This document shows positions 1 through 5,225 of a stretch of 5,987 nt of DNA, piece after piece. Each line of letters opens with the position of its first letter. Position 1 is the stretch's first letter. Origin of the DNA: Acidilobaceae archaeon (GTDB lineage Archaea > Thermoproteota > Thermoprotei_A > Sulfolobales > Acidilobaceae); contig JALSQM010000156.1 in assembly GCA_026985385.1 (NCBI GenBank), forward strand, positions 1 through 5,987. The letters run 5' to 3'. Below the pieces are notes generated by a model, which searched no databases, was not told the DNA's origin, and saw nothing but the letters and a program-made list of their open reading frames with translations. The translations under genes were made by a program, and so were the position numbers.

Positions 1-1
1 C

Positions 2-217
2 GCCGCTGAGAGGGAGGTAGTACTAGGCTCCGGGCCCGGCGTCGAGGAGGCCGCCTCCTCCCTCGTGGCTGGGGGTATAACCTTCCTCGTAGCAGACGAG
101 TCCTGGACGACCTCGCGGCCAGCACTCTGGGGGATCCTGGGCTCGCTGGGGGACCGCGATTTAGTGGCGTCGGCAACCATAGCCTTAATGGGCGCGCGGC
201 GGAGGCTCGACCAATAA
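2..217 (+). CDS. C-terminal 71 residues of an unrecognised protein (5' end outside window)
   Basis: An open frame enters from the left edge (codon phase starting at base 2) and ends at TAA 215-217. The visible 71 residues include GSGPGVEEAASSLVAGG, a hydrophobic stretch ITFLVAD, and a basic tail GARRRLDQ. The alternation of a small hydrophobic strand with Ala/Leu-rich helical segments suggests the end of a soluble alpha/beta domain, but I do not recognise a family and assign no function. The reading is supported by crenarchaeal-style codons (AGG, GTA, CTA, ATA) and by the stop lying only 23 bases before the converging antiporter gene. No signal or membrane segment is evident. Nothing in the context links it to the mevalonate genes. 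Confidence 0.7.
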   Translation, partial: AAEREVVLGSGPGVEEAASSLVAGGITFLVADESWTTSRPALWGILGSLGDRDLVASATIALMGARRRLDQ

Positions 218-240
218 CCGATAGCTAGCCGGGGACGCGC

Positions 241-1425
241 CTAGGCCTCGAAGAGGGGCTCCGCACCCCTCACCAGCACGCCTGCCAGCATGGTGGCCAT
301 CACGGCTGAGAGCATTATGGCCCCGGCTAGACTAGGCCCTATGATGCCCCTCCTCACCCCCACGAAGGCTATCAGCGTTGAGACCGTGAGCCTGGCCCCG
401 AAGGAGGCGGCCACCCTCCAGGCCAGGCCCCCCCTGAGCTTTGAGAGGACGGCTACCGGGAGGGCCTTGGGCGGGTAGCTCACAGCGAGCAGTAGGAGGG
501 CTAGCAGGGCTACAGCGCCGGGGCTGGCCATTGAAGCGGTGATCCCCGCGGCGACGAAGAAGAGCGGGGCTAGGAATCCAGTGATGAGGGCCTCTATCTT
601 ATCCCTAACGGGGGGCTCGTTGGCGAACTCCTGGAGGGCTAGGCCCAGGATGAAGCTCGCCAGGACCGCGTGGACACCCACCACCTCCGATGCTAGGGTA
701 ACCGCTAGTAGGAGTGCTATGATGATCCTGACCTCCCCCTCGTAGCCCAGCTCCGGGAGCCCCCTGAGGAGCCTACTCAGGAGTGGAGGCGCTATGGCCA
801 GTGATGCAAGGTACACTAGCAGCCCCGTGGAGGTCCGCACGACCAGAGCGCTAAAGGCCAGTATACTCGCTATGTCAGCTATCATGGCCGAGGACAGCGC
901 CAGCTGGCCTGCGGGGCTCTTAACCCCGACGAACCTCTTGATTATGGAGTAGACGACCGCCACGCTAGTCGTTGAGACAGCTACACCGGTAAGCGTAGCC
1001 TCTAGGGGGCCACTGCCTAGGACCATCATTACTGGCACCGTTAAGGCCATGGGGGCCGCGAAGGATGCCAGTCCTATGGCGGCGCTCCTAGCGAGGTTCT
1101 CCCTGATGAATGCCAAGTCTATCTCGAGGCCGACGAGGAACATTAGCGCGGAGCTACCCATGAGCGCCAGTGCATCGAGGGATCCCCCCGACTTGACGCC
1201 CAGCCATCCCGCTATCAGGCCGAAGAGCACCTCGAATGCGGGTGACGCTATGGAGAGCGCCTCAGCCAGGAGTAGGGAGGACACAATTATAATGGAGACA
1301 ACAGCCAACACGTGGAGATCCCTCAGCTCACCCCTCTCAGGCCTCCACAGCGAGAGGAGTACCCATAGCGCCGAGGTGGCCGCGCCCGATAATAGTAGGT
1401 GAGCTCTAGCACCTGGAGCAGCCAT
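241..1425 (-). CDS. CPA2-family cation:proton antiporter (Na+/H+ or K+/H+), membrane protein
   Basis: This is a 394-residue, highly hydrophobic protein with about a dozen predicted membrane segments, a typical membrane-domain length for the monovalent cation:proton antiporter-2 family (KefB/KefC/NapA type). Family landmarks are FEVLFGLIAGWLG (64-76), MFLVGLEIDL (95-104), STTSVAVVYSIIK (151-163), the ion-site helix SSAMIADIASIL (178-189) with D184, PLFFVAAGI (287-295), and a lysine in a late helix (K320, in YPPKALP) where NapA-like proteins carry their conserved lysine. It probably exchanges Na+ or K+ for protons across the cytoplasmic membrane; the cation cannot be told from sequence. No C-terminal RCK/TrkA-N nucleotide-binding domain is present, unlike full-length KefB/C. 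The position before D184 is Ala rather than Asp, Asn or Gln. The ATG at 1425 has no clear ribosome site, and a TATA-like box lies about 40 bases upstream, so the leader is short. The N-terminal hydrophobic segment (about 8-27) looks like an extra helix. Confidence 0.88.
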   Translation of the reverse strand: MAAPGARAHLLLSGAATSALWVLLSLWRPERGELRDLHVLAVVSIIIVSSLLLAEALSIASPAFEVLFGLIAGWLGVKSGGSLDALALMGSSALMFLVGLEIDLAFIRENLARSAAIGLASFAAPMALTVPVMMVLGSGPLEATLTGVAVSTTSVAVVYSIIKRFVGVKSPAGQLALSSAMIADIASILAFSALVVRTSTGLLVYLASLAIAPPLLSRLLRGLPELGYEGEVRIIIALLLAVTLASEVVGVHAVLASFILGLALQEFANEPPVRDKIEALITGFLAPLFFVAAGITASMASPGAVALLALLLLAVSYPPKALPVAVLSKLRGGLAWRVAASFGARLTVSTLIAFVGVRRGIIGPSLAGAIMLSAVMATMLAGVLVRGAEPLFEA

Positions 1426-1458
1426 CGATCGACCCAGGCACCCACTCCTAGGGGCCGA

Positions 1459-1469
1459 CTCTTTAAGAG
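1459..1469. promoter_or_regulatory. Symmetric TATA-like element between divergent antiporter and decarboxylase genes
   Basis: CTCTTTAAGAG is a perfect inverted repeat around one central base and contains TTTAAG on one strand and TTAAAG on the other. Read on the minus strand it lies about 39 bases upstream of the antiporter ATG. With the usual archaeal spacing (about 26 bases from TATA to transcription start) it gives a leader near 13 bases. On the plus strand it would give a leader of 40-50 bases for the decarboxylase operon. The symmetry suggests possible bidirectional use; this is inferred from position and composition only. Confidence 0.45.
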
Positions 1470-1493
1470 GGGAGCCCTAGAGGCTCTGGCGGC

Positions 1494-1501
1494 GTAATAA
1501 T
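1494..1501 (+). promoter_or_regulatory. Candidate TATA box for the mevalonate-pathway operon
   Basis: The AT-rich octamer TAATAATC-like patch (GTAATAAT) stands out in GC-rich DNA 40-47 bases upstream of the GTG at 1541. Standard archaeal spacing puts transcription start near 1524, giving a leader of about 17 bases that contains AGGTG (1527-1531) as ribosome site. It competes with the symmetric element at 1459-1469 as the operon's promoter; the sequence alone does not decide between them. Confidence 0.35.
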
Positions 1502-1540
1502 CCTCCCGCCCCCACCCGGGGGTGCTAGGTGCTAGGGCCA

Positions 1541-2818
1541 GTGACGGGCTACTCTCTCTCGGGGTTCCTAGCCGAGGTGGGGTTCACCGAGGTTGAGGGC
1601 GAGCTAGACCCGAGGTACGAGGCGGCCAGGCTGCTCTATGAGAGGCAGCGTTCCGGGATCCCCCTAAAGTTCAGGGTGAGGGGGAGGGTGCCCGAGTGCG
1701 CGGGCAATGTTGTCGCGAGTAGGGGGAACCTACTGCGCTCCATAGGGGCCTCCTCGGATGTCGAGGGATACATCAAGCTCTCGGAGGCGCTTAGGAGCCC
1801 CGCCCGCTCGAGCGTCGAGGGCACCCCCGGCGATGTGAGGAGGCTCGACGTGGGTCTCGACGCGCTCCCCGCACTCAACTTCTACGAGGGGGAGGGGGGG
1901 CCCTACATTACTAGCGGGGTCTTCGTGGCCTGCTTGGAGGGCGTCTGCAACGCCAGCGTGCACAGGCTAATGGTTCTAGGCGCCCGTGAGGCGGTTGCGA
2001 GGCTTGTACCCAGGCACCTCTACCACCTCTACAGGACCGCTAGGAGTAGGGGGGAGGAGCTGCCGGTCTCCATAGTAGTCGGGGTCCACCCAGCCGTGAT
2101 CCTAGCCGCCGCCTCGAGCCCCCGGCTCGGAGTGTTCGAGCTGGATGTCGCCAAGACCCTGGCTCCAGGGCTCAGAGTCGTGGAGAGCCCCATTCACTCC
2201 CTACCGGTACCCTACCCCTTCAGCGTCCTCATAGAGGCCACCTTCACCGGCGAGGAGGCGCCGGAGGGCCCCTTCGTCGACGCCACTGGAACCCTCGACG
2301 AGAGGAGGCTTCAGCCGCTGCTTAGAGTGGATGGCATCTACACCGTCGAGGGGGAGCCCTTCCACGTCATTCTACCGGCTGGGCTTGAGCACGCTAACTT
2401 GATGGGGTTCCCCCGGGAGGCTCAGATATGGGAGTCAGTCTCCAGGGTGGTCCCTAGAGTCAAGGCCGTGAGGCTGACCCCCGCCAGCGGGGGGTGGCTC
2501 CACGCCGTTATCTCGATAGAGAAGCTCCACGATGGCGACGCTAAAAACGCTATAATGGCTGCATTCGCCGCCCACCTAAGCCTGAAGCACGTAGTCATAG
2601 TAGACCCCGATATAGACGTAGGCGATCCGGCACAGGTGGAGTGGGCCATAGCCACGAGGTTCCAGGCCCACAGGGATCTAGTGGTGATAACCAACGCCAG
2701 GGGCTCGAGCCTCGACCCGAGCGCCTCGGGGGGCACGACGAGTAAGGTGGGGGTAGACGCCACGGCCCCCCTAGAGGGTAGGGATAAGTTCCGGAGGGCG
2801 CGTATACCAGAAAGGTAG
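1541..2818 (+). CDS. UbiD-family prenyl-FMN decarboxylase, probable anhydromevalonate phosphate decarboxylase
   Basis: This is a UbiD-superfamily decarboxylase of about 425 residues. Numbered from the GTG at 1529, it shows PYITSGVFVA (125-134), N141 and R146 in NASVHRLMV (the usual N..iYR motif at the prenyl-FMN/metal site), PVSIVVGVHPAVILAA (179-194), EGPFVD (246-251; E246 and D251 match the catalytic acidic pair of UbiD EGPFGD), VDPDIDVGDPAQVEWAIATR (358-377) and LDPSASGG (395-402). Family knowledge: archaeal members of this group decarboxylate trans-anhydromevalonate 5-phosphate to isopentenyl phosphate in the archaeal mevalonate pathway, in the cytosol, using prenyl-FMN made by UbiX. Its place directly before both subunits of the matching dehydratase makes that role far likelier than ubiquinone or aromatic-acid decarboxylation. 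Start: GTG 1541 is preferred because AGGTG (1527-1531) lies 9 bases upstream; GTG 1529, in frame, adds four residues and is possible. It ends 4 bases before the next gene's ribosome region. No active-site loss is seen. Confidence 0.9.
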   Translation: MTGYSLSGFLAEVGFTEVEGELDPRYEAARLLYERQRSGIPLKFRVRGRVPECAGNVVASRGNLLRSIGASSDVEGYIKLSEALRSPARSSVEGTPGDVRRLDVGLDALPALNFYEGEGGPYITSGVFVACLEGVCNASVHRLMVLGAREAVARLVPRHLYHLYRTARSRGEELPVSIVVGVHPAVILAAASSPRLGVFELDVAKTLAPGLRVVESPIHSLPVPYPFSVLIEATFTGEEAPEGPFVDATGTLDERRLQPLLRVDGIYTVEGEPFHVILPAGLEHANLMGFPREAQIWESVSRVVPRVKAVRLTPASGGWLHAVISIEKLHDGDAKNAIMAAFAAHLSLKHVVIVDPDIDVGDPAQVEWAIATRFQAHRDLVVITNARGSSLDPSASGGTTSKVGVDATAPLEGRDKFRRARIPER

Positions 2819-2825
2819 GGAGGTG
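2818..2825 (+). promoter_or_regulatory. Strong ribosome binding site that decides the large-subunit start
   Basis: GGGAGGTG is a near-perfect match to the 3' end of archaeal 16S rRNA. It begins on the last base of the upstream decarboxylase stop codon (TAG 2816-2818) and lies 9 bases before TTG 2835. It overlaps the competing GTG 2823, which would leave that GTG with only a weak site. The geometry suggests translation coupled to termination of the decarboxylase. Confidence 0.7.
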
Positions 2826-2834
2826 CACCTCGGC

Positions 2835-4046
2835 TTGGAGCTAACGAGGGAGGAGGAGGAGATACTTAAAGGTAAGAGGGGGGAGGCGGCTGCTAAGGCT
2901 TTAGAGGTCATAGTTAAGGTCGGTGAGGCCCTCGGTGCTGATAGGCTCATACCCATAAGGCACGCCCACGTGAGCGGGGTGTCCTATGGCAACATAGGGG
3001 AGGCCGGCGTCAAGTTCATGGAGGACCTAGCCTCGAGGGGTGCCAGGTTCTCCGTGCCCACCACCGTGAATCCCATAGGCTACGACCCAGAGTACCCTCC
3101 TGAATTCAATGTGGACGAGCACTACATCAGAGGGCAGTCTAGGATCCTGAGGGCGCTCAAGGCTATGGGGGCCCAGCTCACCCTAACATGCGTGCCCTAC
3201 GAGACGAGCGCCTTTAGAAGCGAGATCCTCCCGAGAGGGAGCCATGTTGCCTGGGGGGAGTCGAGCGCGGTCGTCTACGCCAACAGCTTCCTCGGGCTCA
3301 GGACCAACAGGGAGGGGGGCCCCCTGGCACTCCTCGCAGCGATAGCGGGGCGCACCTACTATTACGGCCTTCACACTGATGAGGGGAGGATCCCGCGGGT
3401 CGAGTATAGGGTCGAAGCGCAGCGTAGCCTCGACGAGGTGGAGGCCGCCATTCTGGGCGCCCTCATCGGGGAGCAGCACGAGGGCCCTGAACCCCCCGCC
3501 CTACACGCTAGGCTAGAGGGCCGGCTAGCCATGAGGGAGCTCTCAGCGTCCCTCGGGACAACCGGTCCCCACGGCATGGTTTACGTGCACGGCCTAACAC
3601 CGGAGCCCCTGCCCCGGGGGTGGAGGCCCGAGGAGCGGGTCGAGATAGGCAGGGAGGAGCTGGAGTCTCGGCTCGCGAGGCTCTCACCCCCGGCGCCCGG
3701 GGATGTGGACGTCTACTTCACCGGGTGCCCCCACATGACATACGATGACCTGAGGAGGCTCGCCTCTCTCCTGAAGGACGTGGAGAGGGTTAGGGGCGAG
3801 TTCATAGTAGCCATCCCCAGGGAGGCCTACATTAGGGCTCTCGGCGACGGTACCGCCTCACTCCTCTACAGCCGCGGCGTCAAACTTGCGAGGTCCACCT
3901 GCCTCATCGTCAGCCCCTACAGGGTTAGGGGGCTTAGGGTGGTTACTAACTCCTATAAGGCATACTTCTACCTCAGCAGGAGGGGGGCCAAGGTATACCT
4001 GGCTAGGCTGGATGATATGGTCAAGATGGCGTCGGGGGCCTGGTAG
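2835..4046 (+). CDS. Phosphomevalonate dehydratase large subunit (aconitase X catalytic domain)
   Basis: The protein belongs to the AcnX/DUF521 catalytic family. Diagnostic stretches (numbered from GTG 2823) are SVPTTVNPIGYD (77-88), CVPYE (123-127), GESSAVVYANSFLGLRTNRE (145-164), GPLALLAAIAGRTYYYGLH (166-184) and GCPHMTYDDL (301-310). It has exactly three cysteines, C123, C302 and C360, each in a conserved-looking setting, as expected for the three ligands of an aconitase-type [4Fe-4S] cluster. With the small subunit it should dehydrate (R)-mevalonate 5-phosphate to trans-anhydromevalonate 5-phosphate in the cytosol. Other AcnX enzymes act on cis-3-hydroxyproline; here the neighbouring UbiD gene argues for the mevalonate role. 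I chose TTG 2835 (MELTREEEEIL...) because GGGAGGTG sits 9 bases upstream and because AcnX proteins usually open with M-x-L-T-x-E-E; GTG 2823 would add four residues. The large and small subunits are separate genes here, not fused as in many bacteria; the stop is 2 bases before the small-subunit start, so the two are surely co-translated. Confidence 0.93.
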   Translation: MELTREEEEILKGKRGEAAAKALEVIVKVGEALGADRLIPIRHAHVSGVSYGNIGEAGVKFMEDLASRGARFSVPTTVNPIGYDPEYPPEFNVDEHYIRGQSRILRALKAMGAQLTLTCVPYETSAFRSEILPRGSHVAWGESSAVVYANSFLGLRTNREGGPLALLAAIAGRTYYYGLHTDEGRIPRVEYRVEAQRSLDEVEAAILGALIGEQHEGPEPPALHARLEGRLAMRELSASLGTTGPHGMVYVHGLTPEPLPRGWRPEERVEIGREELESRLARLSPPAPGDVDVYFTGCPHMTYDDLRRLASLLKDVERVRGEFIVAIPREAYIRALGDGTASLLYSRGVKLARSTCLIVSPYRVRGLRVVTNSYKAYFYLSRRGAKVYLARLDDMVKMASGAW

Positions 4047-4048
4047 GG

Positions 4049-4435
4049 GTGCGTGCCACGTATAAGGGGAGGGTTATAGTGGCGGGCGAGGCTAGCGGGG
4101 AGGCAGTCGTAGTGAATGAGATAAGCTTCTACGGCGAGGTAGACCCGGAGAGGGGCACCCTCATCGACGGCAGGAGCATCGCCGGGAAAGTGTTAGTGGC
4201 TAGGAGGAGTAGGGGGAGCACCGTGGGATCCTATGTGATACTAGCCCTCAAATACAATGGCGTGGAGCCGGCGGCGATACTTATGAAGAGGGCTGAACCC
4301 ATAGTGGTGGCGGGCGCCGTCCTCAGCGGGATCCCCCTAGTTGACATGCTCCCAGACGAGTTCTTTAAGAAAGTCAGGGATGGGGTTCAGGTTGAGGTAA
4401 AGAGTGACGGCTCCGTTAGCGTTGAGGTGCGCTAG
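4049..4435 (+). CDS. Phosphomevalonate dehydratase small subunit (AcnX swivel domain, DUF126)
   Basis: This is a 128-residue protein of the AcnX small-subunit (DUF126, swivelling beta/alpha/beta) family at normal length. Family features are GRVIVAGEASGEAVV (7-21), SFYGEVDPERGTLID (26-40), RGSTVGSYVILAL (55-67) with S57 at the position of the catalytic serine of the swivel domain, PAAILMKRAEPIVVAGAVLS (74-93) and IPLVDM (95-100). It pairs with the preceding large subunit to complete the active site of phosphomevalonate dehydratase. GTG 4049 begins two bases after the large-subunit stop (TAG 4044-4046). It has no well-spaced ribosome site of its own, so translation probably depends on ribosomes finishing the upstream gene. 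GTG 4079 further in has a better purine tract but would remove the conserved first strand, so it is rejected as start. No anomalies in motifs. Confidence 0.92.
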   Translation: MRATYKGRVIVAGEASGEAVVVNEISFYGEVDPERGTLIDGRSIAGKVLVARRSRGSTVGSYVILALKYNGVEPAAILMKRAEPIVVAGAVLSGIPLVDMLPDEFFKKVRDGVQVEVKSDGSVSVEVR

Positions 4436-4437
4436 CA

Positions 4438-4599
4438 TTGAATGTGGAGAAGGCATTCAAGGCCGTTAAAGCCGCGGTAATCGCGGTATCGGCCCTAGCC
4501 GCCGCGCTGAGCCTCGCAGCAACCGTCAGGGTCGACCACCGCTACGCCCTAGGTGTTCTGATATGGATCCTCATAGGCCTAGCCGCCTCGAAGGCGTAG
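4438..4599 (+). CDS. Small two-helix membrane protein at the end of the mevalonate operon, function unknown
   Basis: A 53-residue frame starts at TTG 4438, two bases after the dehydratase small-subunit stop, with GAGGTG (4424-4429) 8 bases upstream. GTG 4444 is an alternative start. Residues 1-11 are basic (K5, K8, K11). Two clear hydrophobic segments follow, about 12-30 (Ala/Val/Leu rich) and 36-51 (ALGVLIWILIGLAAS), joined by a short polar turn VRVDHR, with a final K52. This is the layout of a helical hairpin with both ends in the cytoplasm by the positive-inside rule. I recognise no family. The tight coupling to the dehydratase genes suggests co-expression; a link to isoprenoid or membrane-lipid synthesis is only a guess. 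Its last 58 bases overlap the tail of the converging winged-helix gene. Coding status rests on start context, hydrophobic periodicity and operon spacing. Confidence 0.6.
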   Translation: MNVEKAFKAVKAAVIAVSALAAALSLAATVRVDHRYALGVLIWILIGLAASKA

Positions 4600-4811
4600 C
4601 CGGTAGCCCTTATCCTGTAGGTGCCGCGGGCGTGGCGCTCCAGGAGTCCTAGCCTCTCCAGCTTGGAGGCCAGCCTACCAGCCGTCCGGGTGCTCGTGCC
4701 GAGGTGCTTGGCGAGTTGCTCCACCGTCACATAGCTCCTGTAGAGCCTGGCCAGAGTCTCAGCGAGCTTCTCCAACTCTATAGTGACTATAACCCTGCTG
4801 CCTCCACTCAT
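4542..4811 (-). CDS. Small winged helix-turn-helix transcriptional regulator
   Basis: This is an 89-residue protein that is almost entirely one DNA-binding domain. An N-terminal strand/helix (VIVTIELEKLAETLARLY, 7-24) leads into a winged helix: YVTVEQLAKHLG (27-38), the recognition helix STRTAGRLASKLERLGL (40-56), and the wing LLERHARGTYRI (56-67). It resembles the many short MarR/ArsR-like one-domain regulators of Crenarchaeota; no ligand or metal-binding site is visible. ATG 4811 lies about 29 bases from the centre of a TATA-like box, so the mRNA is probably leaderless; the GGAGG just before the ATG is too close to act as a normal ribosome site. It is divergent from the gene at 4890 and convergent with the mevalonate operon, overlapping its last small gene by 58 bases. 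Autoregulation or control of the divergent neighbour is plausible from placement. The last 20 or so residues lie outside the domain. Confidence 0.75.
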   Translation of the reverse strand: MSGGSRVIVTIELEKLAETLARLYRSYVTVEQLAKHLGTSTRTAGRLASKLERLGLLERHARGTYRIRATGYAFEAARPMRIHIRTPRA

Positions 4812-4835
4812 CCCTCCAACCCACTTAATCGAGCA

Positions 4836-4844
4836 GCTTAAAGC
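4836..4844. promoter_or_regulatory. Symmetric TATA-like element shared by divergent regulator and 4890 gene
   Basis: GCTTAAAGC is an inverted repeat with a one-base centre. Its middle is about 29 bases from the regulator ATG (4811, minus strand), predicting an almost leaderless transcript. It is about 50 bases from GTG 4890 on the plus strand, predicting a start near 4866 and a leader of about 24 bases that includes GGTGA. It is the only obvious TATA candidate with correct spacing for both genes. A second AT patch, CTTAATC (4823-4829), is less well placed. Confidence 0.45.
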
Positions 4845-4860
4845 CCCCTGAGTGGGGGGG

Positions 4861-4881
4861 TCACCCGGAAGCCGGGGGTGA
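4861..4881. repeat. Inverted repeat around the predicted transcription start of the 4890 gene
   Basis: TCACCCGG (4861-4868) and CCGGGGGTGA (4872-4881) form an inverted repeat with arms TCACCC/GGGTGA and an inner GG/CC, around a short centre. It covers the predicted transcription start and the ribosome site GGTGA. It could be an operator for the adjacent winged-helix regulator, or the symmetry may be a by-product of G-rich ribosome-site sequence. No experimental basis is available. Confidence 0.35.
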
Positions 4882-4889
4882 ACGCTGGA

Positions 4890-5225
4890 GTGGCGAGGGG
4901 CGGCCTCTATAGTAGGTATAAGAGGCTAGCAGAGGCTCTCGGCGTTAAAGTGCTTGACGTGTACAGGATCATGGAGAAGGGGAGGACTAAGGATATAGTG
5001 AGGCTACTCGACTACACTACTAATAAGGTAGTGCTAGTAGACCTCGGAGCCCCGAGGGAGTCACTGAGCTTTAGGGAGTACGTCAACAAGGTACTTGAGG
5101 GCCTTAAGGCCTCCGGCGTGGAGATCAGCGAGAGAATCGCAGCCCGCGTGCTAGAGGCGGCCGAGAAGCTGGACTCAGCCTCGCCGGGTAGGGGGGCTCC
5201 TACAGCGGACCTTCCCCATCAGTGA
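4890..5225 (+). CDS. Unrecognised small soluble protein
   Basis: I do not recognise this protein of about 111 residues. It begins with a basic helical segment (RGGLYSRYKRLAEALGVKVLD), followed by VYRIMEKGRTKDIVRLLDYT, a short hydrophobic strand KVVLVDLGA, and a charged, probably helical C-terminal half (FREYVNKVLEGLKASGVEIS and RIAARVLEAAEKLD). There is no membrane segment, no cysteine and no recognisable catalytic motif. The mixed alpha/beta pattern with one strand suggests a compact soluble domain. GTG 4890 is chosen because GGTGA (4877-4881) lies 8 bases upstream; GTG 4878 would add four residues but has a poorer site. The last 15 residues (after about LDSA) look low-complexity and overlap the end of the kinase gene by 51 bases on the opposite strand. 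It is divergent from a winged-helix regulator that may control it. Confidence 0.65.
   Translation: MARGGLYSRYKRLAEALGVKVLDVYRIMEKGRTKDIVRLLDYTTNKVVLVDLGAPRESLSFREYVNKVLEGLKASGVEISERIAARVLEAAEKLDSASPGRGAPTADLPHQ

Noticed and set aside
290..1402. Plus-strand open frames antisense to the antiporter (290-478, 539-745, 1049-1402)
   Set aside because: They mirror the antiporter gene, which has clear family motifs; their products are low in hydrophobic order and match nothing. GC-rich codon bias opens such antisense frames.
1636..1963. Minus-strand open frames inside the decarboxylase
   Set aside because: The plus-strand frame carries UbiD motifs throughout; the antisense products are Ser/Pro/Ala-rich with no start context.
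2422..3577. Minus-strand open frames across the decarboxylase end and the dehydratase large subunit
   Set aside because: Antisense to conserved AcnX and UbiD motifs, with no ribosome sites or promoters of their own.
4442..4480. ATG at 4442 as start of the small downstream gene
   Set aside because: That frame reaches a stop after about a dozen codons; the frame of TTG 4438 gives the two-helix protein with correct ribosome-site spacing.
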